In this document: positions 25,189-33,807 of the stretch, piece by piece
Layout of the letters: each line of letters begins with the position of its first letter
Numbering within the stretch: the stretch's first letter is position 1
Assembly: GCF_003122215.1 (NCBI RefSeq)
Contig: NZ_QEYD01000003.1
Span: forward strand, 248,001 to 312,000
Direction of reading: 5' to 3'
From: Pararhodobacter marinus
GTDB taxonomy: Bacteria; Pseudomonadota; Alphaproteobacteria; Rhodobacterales; Rhodobacteraceae
Length of the DNA: 64,000 nucleotides
Program-made: the position numbers and the translations under genes
The notes under the pieces: model-generated
Seen by the model: the letters and a program-made list of their open reading frames with translations, nothing else
What the model was told of the DNA's origin: nothing
Database searches by the model: none

Positions 25189-25809
25189 ATGAATGAAATC
25201 AGCATTGGTGCGGTTGGCGCTGCGACGATTGCCGGCTTGGTGTCGATGCTTGGACTGATCATCGGAAAAGAACAAAAAGTTTCCGAATTCCGACAGATCT
25301 GGATAGACCAACTTAGAAAATGCGTTGTGGACTATCTGGTAAATATTAACGCGGTTTGTGATATTATTAGGCTAAAAGATTCTGGGAAAAGCTATGACGA
25401 TTCCGCTTTGATAGCACACTACAAACTATTGAACGAGGCCAGCCACGGAATAACTTTGCGCGTAAATGATGATGAGGTTCCAGCCAAGGCCCTTTTGGCT
25501 GCGATGAAAGATTTTGAGGCCTTAGCAAGCAACAACAAGTCACTCACCCCGGAGAAGATCAAGGCCGTAGAAAGTCTCTTCATTCGGGATTCGAAAGCAC
25601 TTTTGAAATTTGAGTGGAACAGAGTAAAGAAAGGAGAGAAGATCTTTGTTTGGACGAAAAGAATTATCCTTTTGATAATTATTGTGCTTCTGGTGCTTCT
25701 GGGATACTTTTTGATTGAGAGTTCAAACAACAGTTTATTGGACAGCCAAAGCAATCCAGAACTTCATTTGGTATTTAGTGTCAATAGTGAGATTCACTCA
25801 CTCAGTTGA
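25189..25809 (+). CDS. Two-TM membrane protein, possible effector of an unknown module
   Basis: A 206-residue protein with a hydrophobic segment at residues 6-25 (IGAVGAATIAGLVSMLGLII), then KEQKVSEFRQIWIDQLRKCV. A helical cytoplasmic middle follows, and a second strong helix at about 160-180 (RIILLIIIVLLVLLGYFLI). The KEQKxSEFRQxWID wording after the first helix recurs in membrane proteins of defence islands, as I recall. It is AT-rich like its divergent neighbour. A membrane effector paired with a cytosolic sensor would fit, but this is inference. Confidence 0.55.
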   Translation: MNEISIGAVGAATIAGLVSMLGLIIGKEQKVSEFRQIWIDQLRKCVVDYLVNINAVCDIIRLKDSGKSYDDSALIAHYKLLNEASHGITLRVNDDEVPAKALLAAMKDFEALASNNKSLTPEKIKAVESLFIRDSKALLKFEWNRVKKGEKIFVWTKRIILLIIIVLLVLLGYFLIESSNNSLLDSQSNPELHLVFSVNSEIHSLS

Positions 25810-26373
25810 AACCGCCCAGTTGGTGGCGGCCGACTGACGTTTAGGTAGCTCGTTGCGCCGTATCAAATTTCCGCTCTCGTCACCTTCTATTTAGTCGAGT
25901 GCGGCCGCGGCGAACTTCCGTTTCCCGTCCTGTACATTCGTCATGCTGAATTTCCCGGCTTACTCTCATGGCAGGAGGTCCGCAGGCTTGCTTGTTCGGC
26001 CGGACATTGGGGAATGGCCCGTATCCAGCTTGGCGGTCAAACGCGCTTCCTCGTGGGGTGTTGTGTCCAGTTCGTTGCAAAACGCGAGAACGGATCGGAA
26101 CGGCACGCCCGCATGCATACGGTAGTGGAAGGGCACGTGGCGCAGCCTTCATTTGCAGGGTGGGAGATCGGCGACAAAGTTCAGGGGCACACCATGGCGC
26201 CAGCCGACCATCAACTCTCGAATAAAATATCGCTCAAAATCAATTAGATAGCAGAAGATCGCTCGAGTTCCGAAGATTTTTCCCAGAAATTTCTTCCGTA
26301 ATTCTTGAATGGACCAAGGTTCTCTTCAGGCCAGCCATCGCTCGGCCGATCGCTTCGCAGAGAGAGAACAAAG
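25810..26373. other. Gene-free stretch before tnsA
   Basis: About 560 bp without a convincing gene. Several short overlapping frames exist in all plus-strand frames between 25943 and 26247 but none resembles a known protein. The last 100 bp are AT-rich and probably hold the tnsA promoter. The GC-rich middle may be a relic of another insertion. Confidence 0.35.
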
Positions 26374-27102
26374 ATGGATCACGACTGGAACAGCGGCGAC
26401 GATGAGTGGGCCGAGAGTTTGATGCCTGTCCGCAACCAAGATGTCCGCGCGGCCGACATGCTACCCGCACGACCAAAGACAGACCGTACTCCCGGTGTCG
26501 GCGCCAAGAAGCACTTCTCCTGTGCGTTCGTTCATGGCGCCGGTGCTGGATCGGTCATGAACACCGATAGCCTCACCGAGAAACGGGTCGCGCTCGTCCT
26601 GCTGGCTCGACCGGATGTCGTCGAGCTGGAGAACCAGGTGCTCTTCACATGGCTTGCGCCCCAGGGGGTCACCAGGCGTCACTACTTTGACTTTCGAGCG
26701 ACGATGACGGACGGCAGCCGCACCGCGATCATGGTCAAGTATGATGCCAAGCTCCGGCAAGACGGTTTCCAAGCCGAAATCGCGGAGATTGCAGAGCACG
26801 TCACCCCGGACTTTGCCGACCGCGTGACCCTGATGACCGAAAAGCACCTCGACCCAGTCGACGTGTTCAATGCCACGCTGTTCAATTCCGTCCGTCATCC
26901 CGATGAGGACGCCGATGCCATCATGCGCGAGGCGGTCAGAGGACTGAGCGGAGCCGCAAGGATCAGCGACCTGATTGATCGTACCGGTTTGAAAGGCCGC
27001 GGCTTCCGATCCATTGCGCGGCTGATCGCGGCACGTGAACTTCAGCTCCGGGATCGCGATCGCGTGGCCTATGAGAGCTTTGTCCTGCGGAGGGCCGCCT
27101 GA
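26374..27102 (+). CDS. tnsA: TnsA-like transposon endonuclease
   Basis: A 242-residue protein. SLTEKRVALVLLARPDV (Glu69), HYFDFRATMTDG (Asp106) and TAIMVKYD (Lys122) give the E...D...K arrangement of TnsA, the restriction-enzyme-like subunit that makes the 5' cuts at Tn7 ends; in E. coli TnsA these are E63, D114 and K132. The start chosen follows AGAGAGAA and removes 23 codons of non-family sequence. Its stop overlaps the tnsB start by one base (TGATG), so the two are translationally coupled. With TnsA the element should move by cut-and-paste. Confidence 0.75.
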   Translation: MDHDWNSGDDEWAESLMPVRNQDVRAADMLPARPKTDRTPGVGAKKHFSCAFVHGAGAGSVMNTDSLTEKRVALVLLARPDVVELENQVLFTWLAPQGVTRRHYFDFRATMTDGSRTAIMVKYDAKLRQDGFQAEIAEIAEHVTPDFADRVTLMTEKHLDPVDVFNATLFNSVRHPDEDADAIMREAVRGLSGAARISDLIDRTGLKGRGFRSIARLIAARELQLRDRDRVAYESFVLRRAA

Positions 27103-29333
27103 TGCTCGATGTTCAGGTCAGCCCCAGTCTCCCGCGTTTCGCGTTCGGCAGGTATGACGAGGTGATCCTCGACGGCATCTCATACCGCGCGACGGATTGC
27201 AGCGACGATGGCTACATACTCGTCCGAACCGACGCCAGTGACGTTGCAGAGTCCTTCTCCCATGCCGTCCTGTCTCAGCGGGTCATCAACGGCACGCTGG
27301 AACATCGTCGTGACGAGTTCCTTTCTCAGCATGCGAGGCGGCGCTTGCGCCAACCGACACGGGAGCTCTCGACTCTTTCGCCGAAGACACAACGCAAGGC
27401 GAAGAACCATGAGGCCCTCGTGCTTGCGTTTCTCGAGTTGGAAAAGGAAGGCAAGGTCAAGCGGACCGAGGATGCAACCAAGGAAGCCCTTGAAGAAATC
27501 AAGTTTCGCGCCGGCAAGTACTATTCGATCGCGAGCGAGGCAGATGGCGGCCAGTTTGCTCGAAACACGCGGGTGTCGCCGGAGAAAGTCAGTGCGAGCC
27601 GGCTACTGAAGCGGGTTGCCCCTTATTCGCGCGACGGCCTTTCTGCGCTCTACGGTCAGGACACTCAGAACCGCCGAGAGCGCCGTATCGGTCCGGATGA
27701 GCTGTGCCTGCTGACACTGACAATTCGGAACTACCTGTCTCCGGAGCGGCCTTCCATCGCTGACATTGTCGATGATGTCAGCAGAGCCTTCCGAGCCGAA
27801 AACCTCCGTCGCAAGGCCCTGTTCGAGCAAGGGTCCGCAGGTCAAGGCTCCGGACAGCCGACGTCCTATCTGGTGCCGCCGTCGCGCGAGACCATCCGTC
27901 GCGAGATCAACAAACTCGACCCCTTTGAGGTTGTTGCGGCCCGACATGGTCTCGATGCAGCTCGCAAGAAGTTTGCCCCGGTCGGCACGGGGATGACTCT
28001 GACACGGCCACTCGAGCGGGTGGAGATGGACGCCTGGAAAGTCGATCTCAAGACGATCATGTCAGAGGCCGGGATCTGGTCGATGCTCGATGAAGAGGAG
28101 AAGGCGGCCTTCGGTCTGGATATGGGCAAGAAGACGCGCTGGTTCCTGGTTGCCGCGATGTGTGCGACGACCCGCTGCATCCTCGCCATGAAGCTGGCGC
28201 GCGCCGAAAGCGGCCGTGCTGCGATGCAGACAATCGACATGATCGTGCGCGACAAGGGGCATTGGGCAGATGCCGTGGGCACTCTGACCCCCTGGAGCAT
28301 GTCCGGCACTCCGGAGCTTATCGTCACGGACGCAGGGTCCGGGTTCATCGATTTCGACACGCGTACCGCGGCGACCGATCTCGGTATCAACATCGACGCA
28401 GGTCCGGCGGGGATGCCCGAGTTTCGCGGCAGGATCGAACGGATGTTCGGCACGATGGCCGGCAGCTTCATCGGACGCTTCACGGGGCGGACGTTCAGCA
28501 ACACTATCGCCAAGGGCGATTACGACTCTGACAAGCGCGCCGCCCTGACTTCGGAGGAGCTGAGCGAAGCCCTCGTGCGCTGGGTCGTGGACGTCTATCA
28601 TCGTCGTCCACACGCGGGCCTCGGCGGAGAAACGCCCCTGAATTGTTGGACCCGCCTCGTCGACAAATACGGTGTCGCGCCGATGCCGTCGCTGGAGCGC
28701 CGTCGCAAGGCACTGGGAACGCGGACGAAGTACACGGTCACGAAGACAGGCATCACGATCCTCGGCATTCGCTACCATTCCGACGCGCTGGCGCGGTGGT
28801 TCATGCATGCTCGGGATCCGGAGGTGCGCGTGCGTTGGTATTCCGAGGATCTCGGTGCCATCGCCGTGGAATTGGACGGCGTCTGGGTTGAGATCCCCTC
28901 GGTGCTGACGCGTTTCCGCGGTCAGCGCGCGGGCGTCTGGCTCCGGACCGTGCGCGAAATCCGTGCTGCTTACGCCGCGGAAGCCGCAGTCAGCGAAGCG
29001 ATCATCGCCCGGACCATGGACCATATTGTCGCCCTGAACGCCAACGCGATGGCGCGCCAAGGGTTGTTCGTCGAGGATTTTTCCGAAGAGCGGCTCAAGA
29101 AGCTGGACGCCACTCTGATGATCGGCTTCCGGGTCGAGGACACGCCCCGTGCTGCCACCGTGCCGACCGGCGAGGATGGCCTCGGGATCGATCTGCCGAC
29201 GCGCCGTAGCCCCGGCGCCGACCACGCCCAACCTGAAGCAAGCAGCGGGCCCGATATCTGCGAGGCGACAGTCGTCGATGATGTCTACGACGTGCCAGAT
29301 CTCGATGACGATTGGTCGATCGGAGAAAAGTGA
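27102..29333 (+). CDS. tnsB: TnsB/TniA-type DDE transposase
   Basis: A 743-residue Mu/TnsB-family transposase. The catalytic residues are Asp310 (RVEMDAWKVD), Asp410 (LIVTDAGSGF) and Glu446 (FRGRIERMFGTM), a DD35E spacing as in TnsB. The N-terminal ~290 residues should hold the site-specific DNA-binding domains; the C-terminal ~150 contain the Mu-type beta barrel and a tail that in Tn7 contacts TnsC. It makes the 3' cuts and joins the ends to target DNA. A strong hairpin follows 23 bp after the stop, so the small genes behind it are a separate unit. Confidence 0.9.
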   Translation: MLDVQVSPSLPRFAFGRYDEVILDGISYRATDCSDDGYILVRTDASDVAESFSHAVLSQRVINGTLEHRRDEFLSQHARRRLRQPTRELSTLSPKTQRKAKNHEALVLAFLELEKEGKVKRTEDATKEALEEIKFRAGKYYSIASEADGGQFARNTRVSPEKVSASRLLKRVAPYSRDGLSALYGQDTQNRRERRIGPDELCLLTLTIRNYLSPERPSIADIVDDVSRAFRAENLRRKALFEQGSAGQGSGQPTSYLVPPSRETIRREINKLDPFEVVAARHGLDAARKKFAPVGTGMTLTRPLERVEMDAWKVDLKTIMSEAGIWSMLDEEEKAAFGLDMGKKTRWFLVAAMCATTRCILAMKLARAESGRAAMQTIDMIVRDKGHWADAVGTLTPWSMSGTPELIVTDAGSGFIDFDTRTAATDLGINIDAGPAGMPEFRGRIERMFGTMAGSFIGRFTGRTFSNTIAKGDYDSDKRAALTSEELSEALVRWVVDVYHRRPHAGLGGETPLNCWTRLVDKYGVAPMPSLERRRKALGTRTKYTVTKTGITILGIRYHSDALARWFMHARDPEVRVRWYSEDLGAIAVELDGVWVEIPSVLTRFRGQRAGVWLRTVREIRAAYAAEAAVSEAIIARTMDHIVALNANAMARQGLFVEDFSEERLKKLDATLMIGFRVEDTPRAATVPTGEDGLGIDLPTRRSPGADHAQPEASSGPDICEATVVDDVYDVPDLDDDWSIGEK

Positions 29334-29356
29334 CGCTCCTCACGGCACGTTCGAAG

Positions 29357-29388
29357 CCCCCGCAGTTCACCGTGGACCGCGGGGGTTT
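29357..29388 (+). terminator. Terminator hairpin behind tnsB
   Basis: CCCCCGC (29357-29363) pairs with GCGGGGG (29379-29385), followed by TTT. The loop itself can pair (GTTCAC/GTGGAC), extending the stem. Confidence 0.65.
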
Positions 29389-29606
29389 CTCATCGCCGTG
29401 ATCAGCAGGTGTTTCGACGAGCACTGGCAGCGGCGAGAAAACTTCACAAGCGCCGATCTTTATTCTTCGTCATCGGCGCTGGCGGCCAATGTCTTGAATG
29501 GAACGGCAGGCGAAGGAGAGCAAGGGGACCCGAAGGCAGCAGAACGCGGATGGAACGGACTGACACGGCCACGAATGGCCGCTCGCACAGCTTAAGGAGT
29601 ATCATC

Positions 29607-30017
29607 ATGCTGCGCACCCACACCCCGTTCCAGTCCATCGACGCCCATCACGCTGCCGTCTGCGCGCATTTCGCGACTCACGGCGAGGCGCTCCGTAACG
29701 CCGCAGGCCTGCTGCAAGCAGGGTCCGGCGAAGCTCGCGTCGTGCGGATCATGACCGAACTGCGCAACTCCGCGAAACTCGATCGGGCGATGCGCCGCCG
29801 GCTGCTCGATCTCCATCGTCTGATCGCCCTCGACTCGGACTTCGGGGATCCCGAGACCGACGCGGGGCTCTGGTTGCTGCCGGACCCAGACAGTGCCGAA
29901 GTCCAGGAAATCTGTCTCCTCGCGGACAGGCTCTACGATTTGCTCGTCACGATCGGTGAATTTGACGATGAGACCGACGGTTCCTCGTTCGCGGTCGAAG
30001 ACCGGCACGCCGCCTGA
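29607..30017 (+). CDS. Hypothetical protein behind tnsAB
   Basis: A 136-residue soluble, helical, acidic protein with AAGGAG 7 nt before the ATG. No family was recognised. Segments such as EARVVRIMTELRNSAKLDRA and RRRLLDLHRLIALDSDFGDP suggest a helical bundle; the end is acidic (FDDETDG). There is no Walker motif, so it is not a TnsC. A second small gene follows 29 bp downstream. It occupies the position where tnsC normally lies. Confidence 0.55.
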   Translation: MLRTHTPFQSIDAHHAAVCAHFATHGEALRNAAGLLQAGSGEARVVRIMTELRNSAKLDRAMRRRLLDLHRLIALDSDFGDPETDAGLWLLPDPDSAEVQEICLLADRLYDLLVTIGEFDDETDGSSFAVEDRHAA

Positions 30018-30046
30018 CCCCCTGCAATAGAAGAGAGGAGACCGCG

Positions 30047-30483
30047 ATGCCGTCTTTCAAACACCTGTCGCTCGAAGAGCTGTGGACCCAGACCCTTCAG
30101 GAACTCGACATCCTTCACGACCGCTTCGATTGCAACAGAAGCGGGCTCTCGGCCACTGAGCGGAACACAGTGATGCAATCTCTCGCCGGCTTGCGTTCCC
30201 AAGGTCCTTTGGCCGACGACGCGGACGACCATGTTGGCCGAATTGAGACCCACCTGCGGATGCCGTTGACAGGGAGACACTTGGCTTCCGCAATGTCTTT
30301 GATGGCTATGACGATCCAGAGCTTGGATCCGTGGGGACGGTCATCTCGGTTCCGGTTCTGTCGGAGCACGGGCGTACAGTCGATGAACTTCGACAGGCTT
30401 TCCGGGTGATCGTCCGCATGCGCGAGCTGATTTCGGCTCGGATTGATGCGCGCCGCCAGATAGCTCAGTTGCAGCCGGAATAA
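30047..30483 (+). pseudogene. Hypothetical gene with probable frameshift
   Basis: The first part (PSFKHLSLEELWTQTLQELD, then SGLSATERNTVMQSLAGLRS) is in one frame up to about 30250. A second frame from about 30251 to a TAA at 30481 reads smoothly as VDRETLGFRNVFDGYDDPEL and later GRTVDELRQAFRVIVRMREL. Together they would make one protein of about 145 residues. The junction needs a one-base change, so either the gene is broken or two frames overlap. Function unknown. Confidence 0.4.
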
Positions 30484-30569
30484 GTTGCGCCCTGCAGCGA
30501 GACGCTCGCCCGCCTGACATCAGATCGTGCCGGATCCTCTCCGTCGGCAGGACCACCACCAAGACAAGC

Positions 30570-30595
30570 AAGGCCGCAGGGAAACCTGCGGCCTT
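30570..30595 (+). terminator. Rho-independent-type hairpin
   Basis: AAGGCCGCAGG and CCTGCGGCCTT form an 11-bp stem with a GAAA tetraloop, followed by a short TTTGT. It ends the transcript of the small genes behind tnsB. Confidence 0.75.
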
Positions 30596-30748
30596 TGTCA
30601 TGTCTGGATCGGGCTATGGGTAACAAGCAGCACACGATCATGGCTCGAGCAAACCCTGGGTCACCGCTTTGGGTCGCAGTTCCGCTGCCCTATACTCTCC
30701 GAGACGCCGACTGAACTGCCCAGCTGCCCTTTCGAAAGGGAAACCCCG

Positions 30749-30832
30749 TATGGCACACGGAATTCCCCAATGGCCGTCGTTACTGTGCGAATAGCCGTTT
30801 TTTAGTCCCAAATGGCCAAAGTAAGCGTGTCA
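30749..30832. repeat. Right-end TnsB-site array with 21-bp period
   Basis: AATGGCCA at 30811-30818, AATAGCCG at 30790-30797 and AATGGCCG at 30769-30776 share one orientation and are spaced exactly 21 bp. A degenerate fourth (TATGGCAC, 30749-30756) is 20 bp further in. Several copies are followed by T-runs or flanked by A/T. The orientation is opposite to the left-end sites. Tn7's right end likewise has four closely packed TnsB sites. Confidence 0.6.
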
Positions 30833-30855
30833 TCACAACAACAGACCCTGCCCCC

Positions 30856-33123
30856 TTACCCGCATTTCGAGTGACCGCAGGCGCGGCAGGTCATGCAGCC
30901 TTCGATCATCACCAGTTCATAGGCACCGCAGGAGGGGCAGGATTTCGGCTTGGCGTTGCCCTTGACCGAAAAGGCCGCGCCCGCCTTGGGGTCGGATTTC
31001 AGGCCAAGCCCGGCGCCTTCGATGAAGCCGATGGCGATCAGATGTTCCTCGATCACGCCGCCGATCGCGGCAAGGATCGAGGGGATGTATTTCCCCTGCA
31101 TCCATGCTCCGCCGCGCGGGTCGAAAACCGCTTTCAGCTCTTCCACCACGAAGGACACATCGCCACCGCGCCGGAACACCGCCGAGATCATCCGCGTCAG
31201 CGCCACGGTCCAGGCGTAATGCTCCATGTTCTTCGAGTTGATGAAGACCTCGAAGGGCTGGCGGCGGCCGGCCACCACGATGTCGTTGACGGTAATGTAG
31301 ATCGCGTGCTCGCTCACCGGCCATTTCAGCTTGTAGGTCTGGCCCTCCAGCGCCTCGGGGCGGTCGAGGGGTTCGGAGAGATAGATCACCTCGGCGCCCG
31401 TCTCGGCCTGCGGCACGGTGTCGGCCTTCTCGGACACGGCCAGCACCGAGCCCGTCACCGCATTGGGGCGGTAGGTGGTGCAGCCCTTGCAGCCCATATC
31501 CCAGGCCGAGAGATACACGTCCTTGAAGGTCTCGAAATCGATGTCCTCGGGGCAGTTGATGGTCTTCGAGATGCTGGAATCGACCCATTTCTGCGCCGCG
31601 GCCTGCATCCGCACATGGTCCATCGGTGCCAGCGTCTGGGCCGAGACGAAGTAATCGGGCAGCTCGGCATCGCCGAATTTCTCGCGCCACAGGCTGACGG
31701 CGTAATCGACGACCTCTTCCTCGGTCCGCGAGCCGTCCTTTTGCAGCACCTTGCGGGTATAGGCATAGGCGAAGACCGGCTCGATCCCCGACGAGACATT
31801 GCCCGCATAGAGGCTGATCGTGCCCGTCGGCGCGACCGAGGTGAGCAGCGCGTTGCGGATGCCGTGGGTGCGGATCGCGTCGCGCACGTCGTCATCCATC
31901 TGCTGCATGTTGCCCGAGGCGAGGTACGGCTCGGCCTCGAAAAGCGGGAAGGCGCCCTTCTCTTTCGCCAGATCGACCGAGGCCAGATACGACGCCCGCG
32001 CGATGGCCTTCATCCAGGCTTCGGTCTGGGCGACGGCCTCGTCCGAGCCATAGCGCAGGCCCATCATCAGCAGCGCGTCGGCGAGGCCGGTGACGCCAAG
32101 ACCGATACGCCGCTTGGCCTGCGCTTCCTGCGCCTGTTGGGGCAGCGGGAATTTCGACGCATCGACCACGTTGTCCATCATGCGGATCGCGGTGCGCACC
32201 AGTTCCTCCAGCTCGGCCGGGTCGATCCCGGCATCCGTCTCGAACGGGGCCGAGACGAGCCGCGCGAGGTTGATCGAGCCCAAGAGGCACGCGCCATAGG
32301 GTGGCAGGGGCTGCTCGCCGCAGGGATTGGTGGCGGCGATGGTCTCGGCGTAGCCGAGGTTGTTGGCCTTGTTGATGCGGTCGATGAAGATCACGCCCGG
32401 CTCGGCGTAATCGTAGGTCGCGCGCATGATCTTGTTCCACAGGTCGCGCGCGGGCAGGCTGCGATAGGTGCGGCCGTCAAAGGTCAGGTCCCAGGGCGCA
32501 TCGTTCTTCACCGCTTCCATGAACGGATCGGTCACCAGCACCGACAGGTTGAACATGCGCAGGCGGGCCGAATCCTGCTTGGCCTCGATGAATTGCTCGA
32601 TATCGGGGTGATCGCAGCGCATCGTCGCCATCATGGCCCCCCGGCGCGAGCCCGCCGACATGATCGTGCGGCACATCGCGTCCCAGACATCCATGAAGCT
32701 GAGCGGCCCCGAGGCATCGGCAGCCACGCCGGCCACGGGCGAACCCTTGGGCCGGATGGTCGAGAAATCGTAGCCGATGCCACCGCCCTGCTGCATGGTC
32801 AGGGCGGCTTCCTTGAGCATCTCGAAAATGCCGCCCATGCTGTCGGGGATCGTGCCCATGACGAAACAGTTGAACAGGGTCACCGAGCGCCCGGTTCCGG
32901 CCCCGGCCAGGATGCGACCGGCGGGCAGGAAGCGGAAATCCTCGAGCGCGGCGTAGAACTTGTCTTCCCATGCCTGGGGCTGGTCCTCGACCCGGGCCAG
33001 ATCGCGGGCGACACGGCGCCAGCTGTCTTCGAGCGTGGCATCGACCGGCGTGCCGTCGGCGGCTTTCATCCGGTATTTCATGTCCCAGATCTGCGCGGCG
33101 ATGGGGGCGGCGAAACGGCTCAT
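30856..33123 (-). CDS. nrdJ: Adenosylcobalamin-dependent (class II) ribonucleotide reductase
   Basis: A 755-residue B12-dependent reductase that makes deoxynucleotides with or without oxygen. The core has NPCGEQPLPPYGACLLGSIN and LTSVAPTGTISLYAGNVSSG. The C-terminus has the zinc/redox module CPSCGAYELVMIEGCMTCRA and a final CGHSKCG, characteristic of NrdJ/NrdZ proteins. The ATG chosen (MSRFAAPI) removes 53 upstream codons of non-family sequence. It is monocistronic, and its 3' end lies 24 bp from the proposed transposon boundary, so the element inserted directly behind an essential gene. Confidence 0.95.
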   Translation of the reverse strand: MSRFAAPIAAQIWDMKYRMKAADGTPVDATLEDSWRRVARDLARVEDQPQAWEDKFYAALEDFRFLPAGRILAGAGTGRSVTLFNCFVMGTIPDSMGGIFEMLKEAALTMQQGGGIGYDFSTIRPKGSPVAGVAADASGPLSFMDVWDAMCRTIMSAGSRRGAMMATMRCDHPDIEQFIEAKQDSARLRMFNLSVLVTDPFMEAVKNDAPWDLTFDGRTYRSLPARDLWNKIMRATYDYAEPGVIFIDRINKANNLGYAETIAATNPCGEQPLPPYGACLLGSINLARLVSAPFETDAGIDPAELEELVRTAIRMMDNVVDASKFPLPQQAQEAQAKRRIGLGVTGLADALLMMGLRYGSDEAVAQTEAWMKAIARASYLASVDLAKEKGAFPLFEAEPYLASGNMQQMDDDVRDAIRTHGIRNALLTSVAPTGTISLYAGNVSSGIEPVFAYAYTRKVLQKDGSRTEEEVVDYAVSLWREKFGDAELPDYFVSAQTLAPMDHVRMQAAAQKWVDSSISKTINCPEDIDFETFKDVYLSAWDMGCKGCTTYRPNAVTGSVLAVSEKADTVPQAETGAEVIYLSEPLDRPEALEGQTYKLKWPVSEHAIYITVNDIVVAGRRQPFEVFINSKNMEHYAWTVALTRMISAVFRRGGDVSFVVEELKAVFDPRGGAWMQGKYIPSILAAIGGVIEEHLIAIGFIEGAGLGLKSDPKAGAAFSVKGNAKPKSCPSCGAYELVMIEGCMTCRACGHSKCG

Positions 33124-33303
33124 GGCGGGATCCTGAGGGCAAGGGAGCAGTATAGGGAGAAGGCGCAGGATATAGGACCAGCGATGCGCGCGGTCAACGC
33201 CGCAGGCGGCGCTTTCGACGGCCCTCGCGGCGTCTCGCCGAGCCGCTTTCACCCTCTCGTGCGATCCCTTGTCCTTCGCCACGCGCCGCTACATATTGCG
33301 GCC

Positions 33304-33729
33304 ATGACCACGCATATCCTCAAGCTGAGCGTCGGCACCGAGTCGGTCGACGATCTCGAAGCCTGGCAGAAACTGCGCGCCGAACAGGCGCCCGACGGGC
33401 TGCCGCGCCACGTCACCCGGATGTGGCCCAAACGCGCGGACGAGGTGCTGGATGGCGGGTCGATCTACTGGGTGATCAAGGGTCTGGTGCTGGCACGCCA
33501 GCGGATCCTGCGGCTCGACCCGGTCGAGGGCGCGGACGGCATCCAGCGCTGCGCGATGGTGTTCGAACCGAAGCTGTTCCGCACCGAACCGGCGCCGCGG
33601 CGTCCGTTTCAGGGCTGGCGGTATCTGAAACCCGAGGACGCGCCGCGCGACATGCCCGAATACCGCGAGGGCGACGACGAATTGCCGCCCGAACTGGCCG
33701 AGGCCCTGGCAGAATTCGGCCTGCGCTGA
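33304..33729 (+). CDS. DUF1489-family protein
   Basis: A 141-residue soluble protein of a family widespread in alphaproteobacteria and of unknown function. Signature parts are THILKLSVGTESVDDLEAWQ, HVTRMWPKRADEVLDGGSIY and FVIKG/VIKGLVLARQRIL. It is divergent from nrdJ across 180 bp. The much longer open frame that reads through from the nrdJ antisense strand is a GC artefact; the family similarity begins at this ATG. Confidence 0.85.
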   Translation: MTTHILKLSVGTESVDDLEAWQKLRAEQAPDGLPRHVTRMWPKRADEVLDGGSIYWVIKGLVLARQRILRLDPVEGADGIQRCAMVFEPKLFRTEPAPRRPFQGWRYLKPEDAPRDMPEYREGDDELPPELAEALAEFGLR

Positions 33730-33807
33730 CGCGCAGGCCGGGTCTTTGCGGGAGGGGAGGAAAACGGCGGTCCGGGTCACGGACCGGCCGTGGCCGGGTG
33801 ACCTTGG

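Larger units (their letters stand above)
12666..30832. mobile_element. Tn7-like transposon carrying a defence island (proposed extent)
   Basis: The extent is inferred from three signals. TnsA- and TnsB-like genes lie near the right boundary and a TniQ-like gene at the left. Copies of one short core motif cluster only at these two edges and in inverted orientation: YGGCYAT on the plus strand at the left, AATRGCCR at the right. Everything between is accessory, while both outer flanks lack such genes. The cargo is type I restriction-modification, nuclease, glycosylase and unknown modules. Exact termini are uncertain: TGTGCTTAT at 12666 and the reverse complement of TGACACGC ending at 30832 put the outermost cores at equal depth (16-19 nt), but no perfect 5-bp target duplication is seen. 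No tnsC was found. Confidence 0.5.

Noticed and set aside
25880-26247. Several overlapping frames before tnsA
   Set aside because: All plus frames and one minus frame are open at once, which is composition rather than coding. No motifs were recognised.
30461-30483. tRNA-like string (CCAGATAGCTCAGTTGCAG)
   Set aside because: It resembles a tRNA D-arm, but no anticodon arm or T-arm follows at the right distance. It lies within the second half of the frameshifted gene.
12660-30837. Target-site duplication TCACG / TCACA at the transposon ends
   Set aside because: The two 5-mers differ at one base and need ends that are not symmetric, so I do not claim a duplication.
30871-33729. 952-codon plus-strand open frame opposite nrdJ
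   Set aside because: Only its last 142 codons (from 33304) are real (DUF1489). The rest is antisense to nrdJ without any protein pattern.
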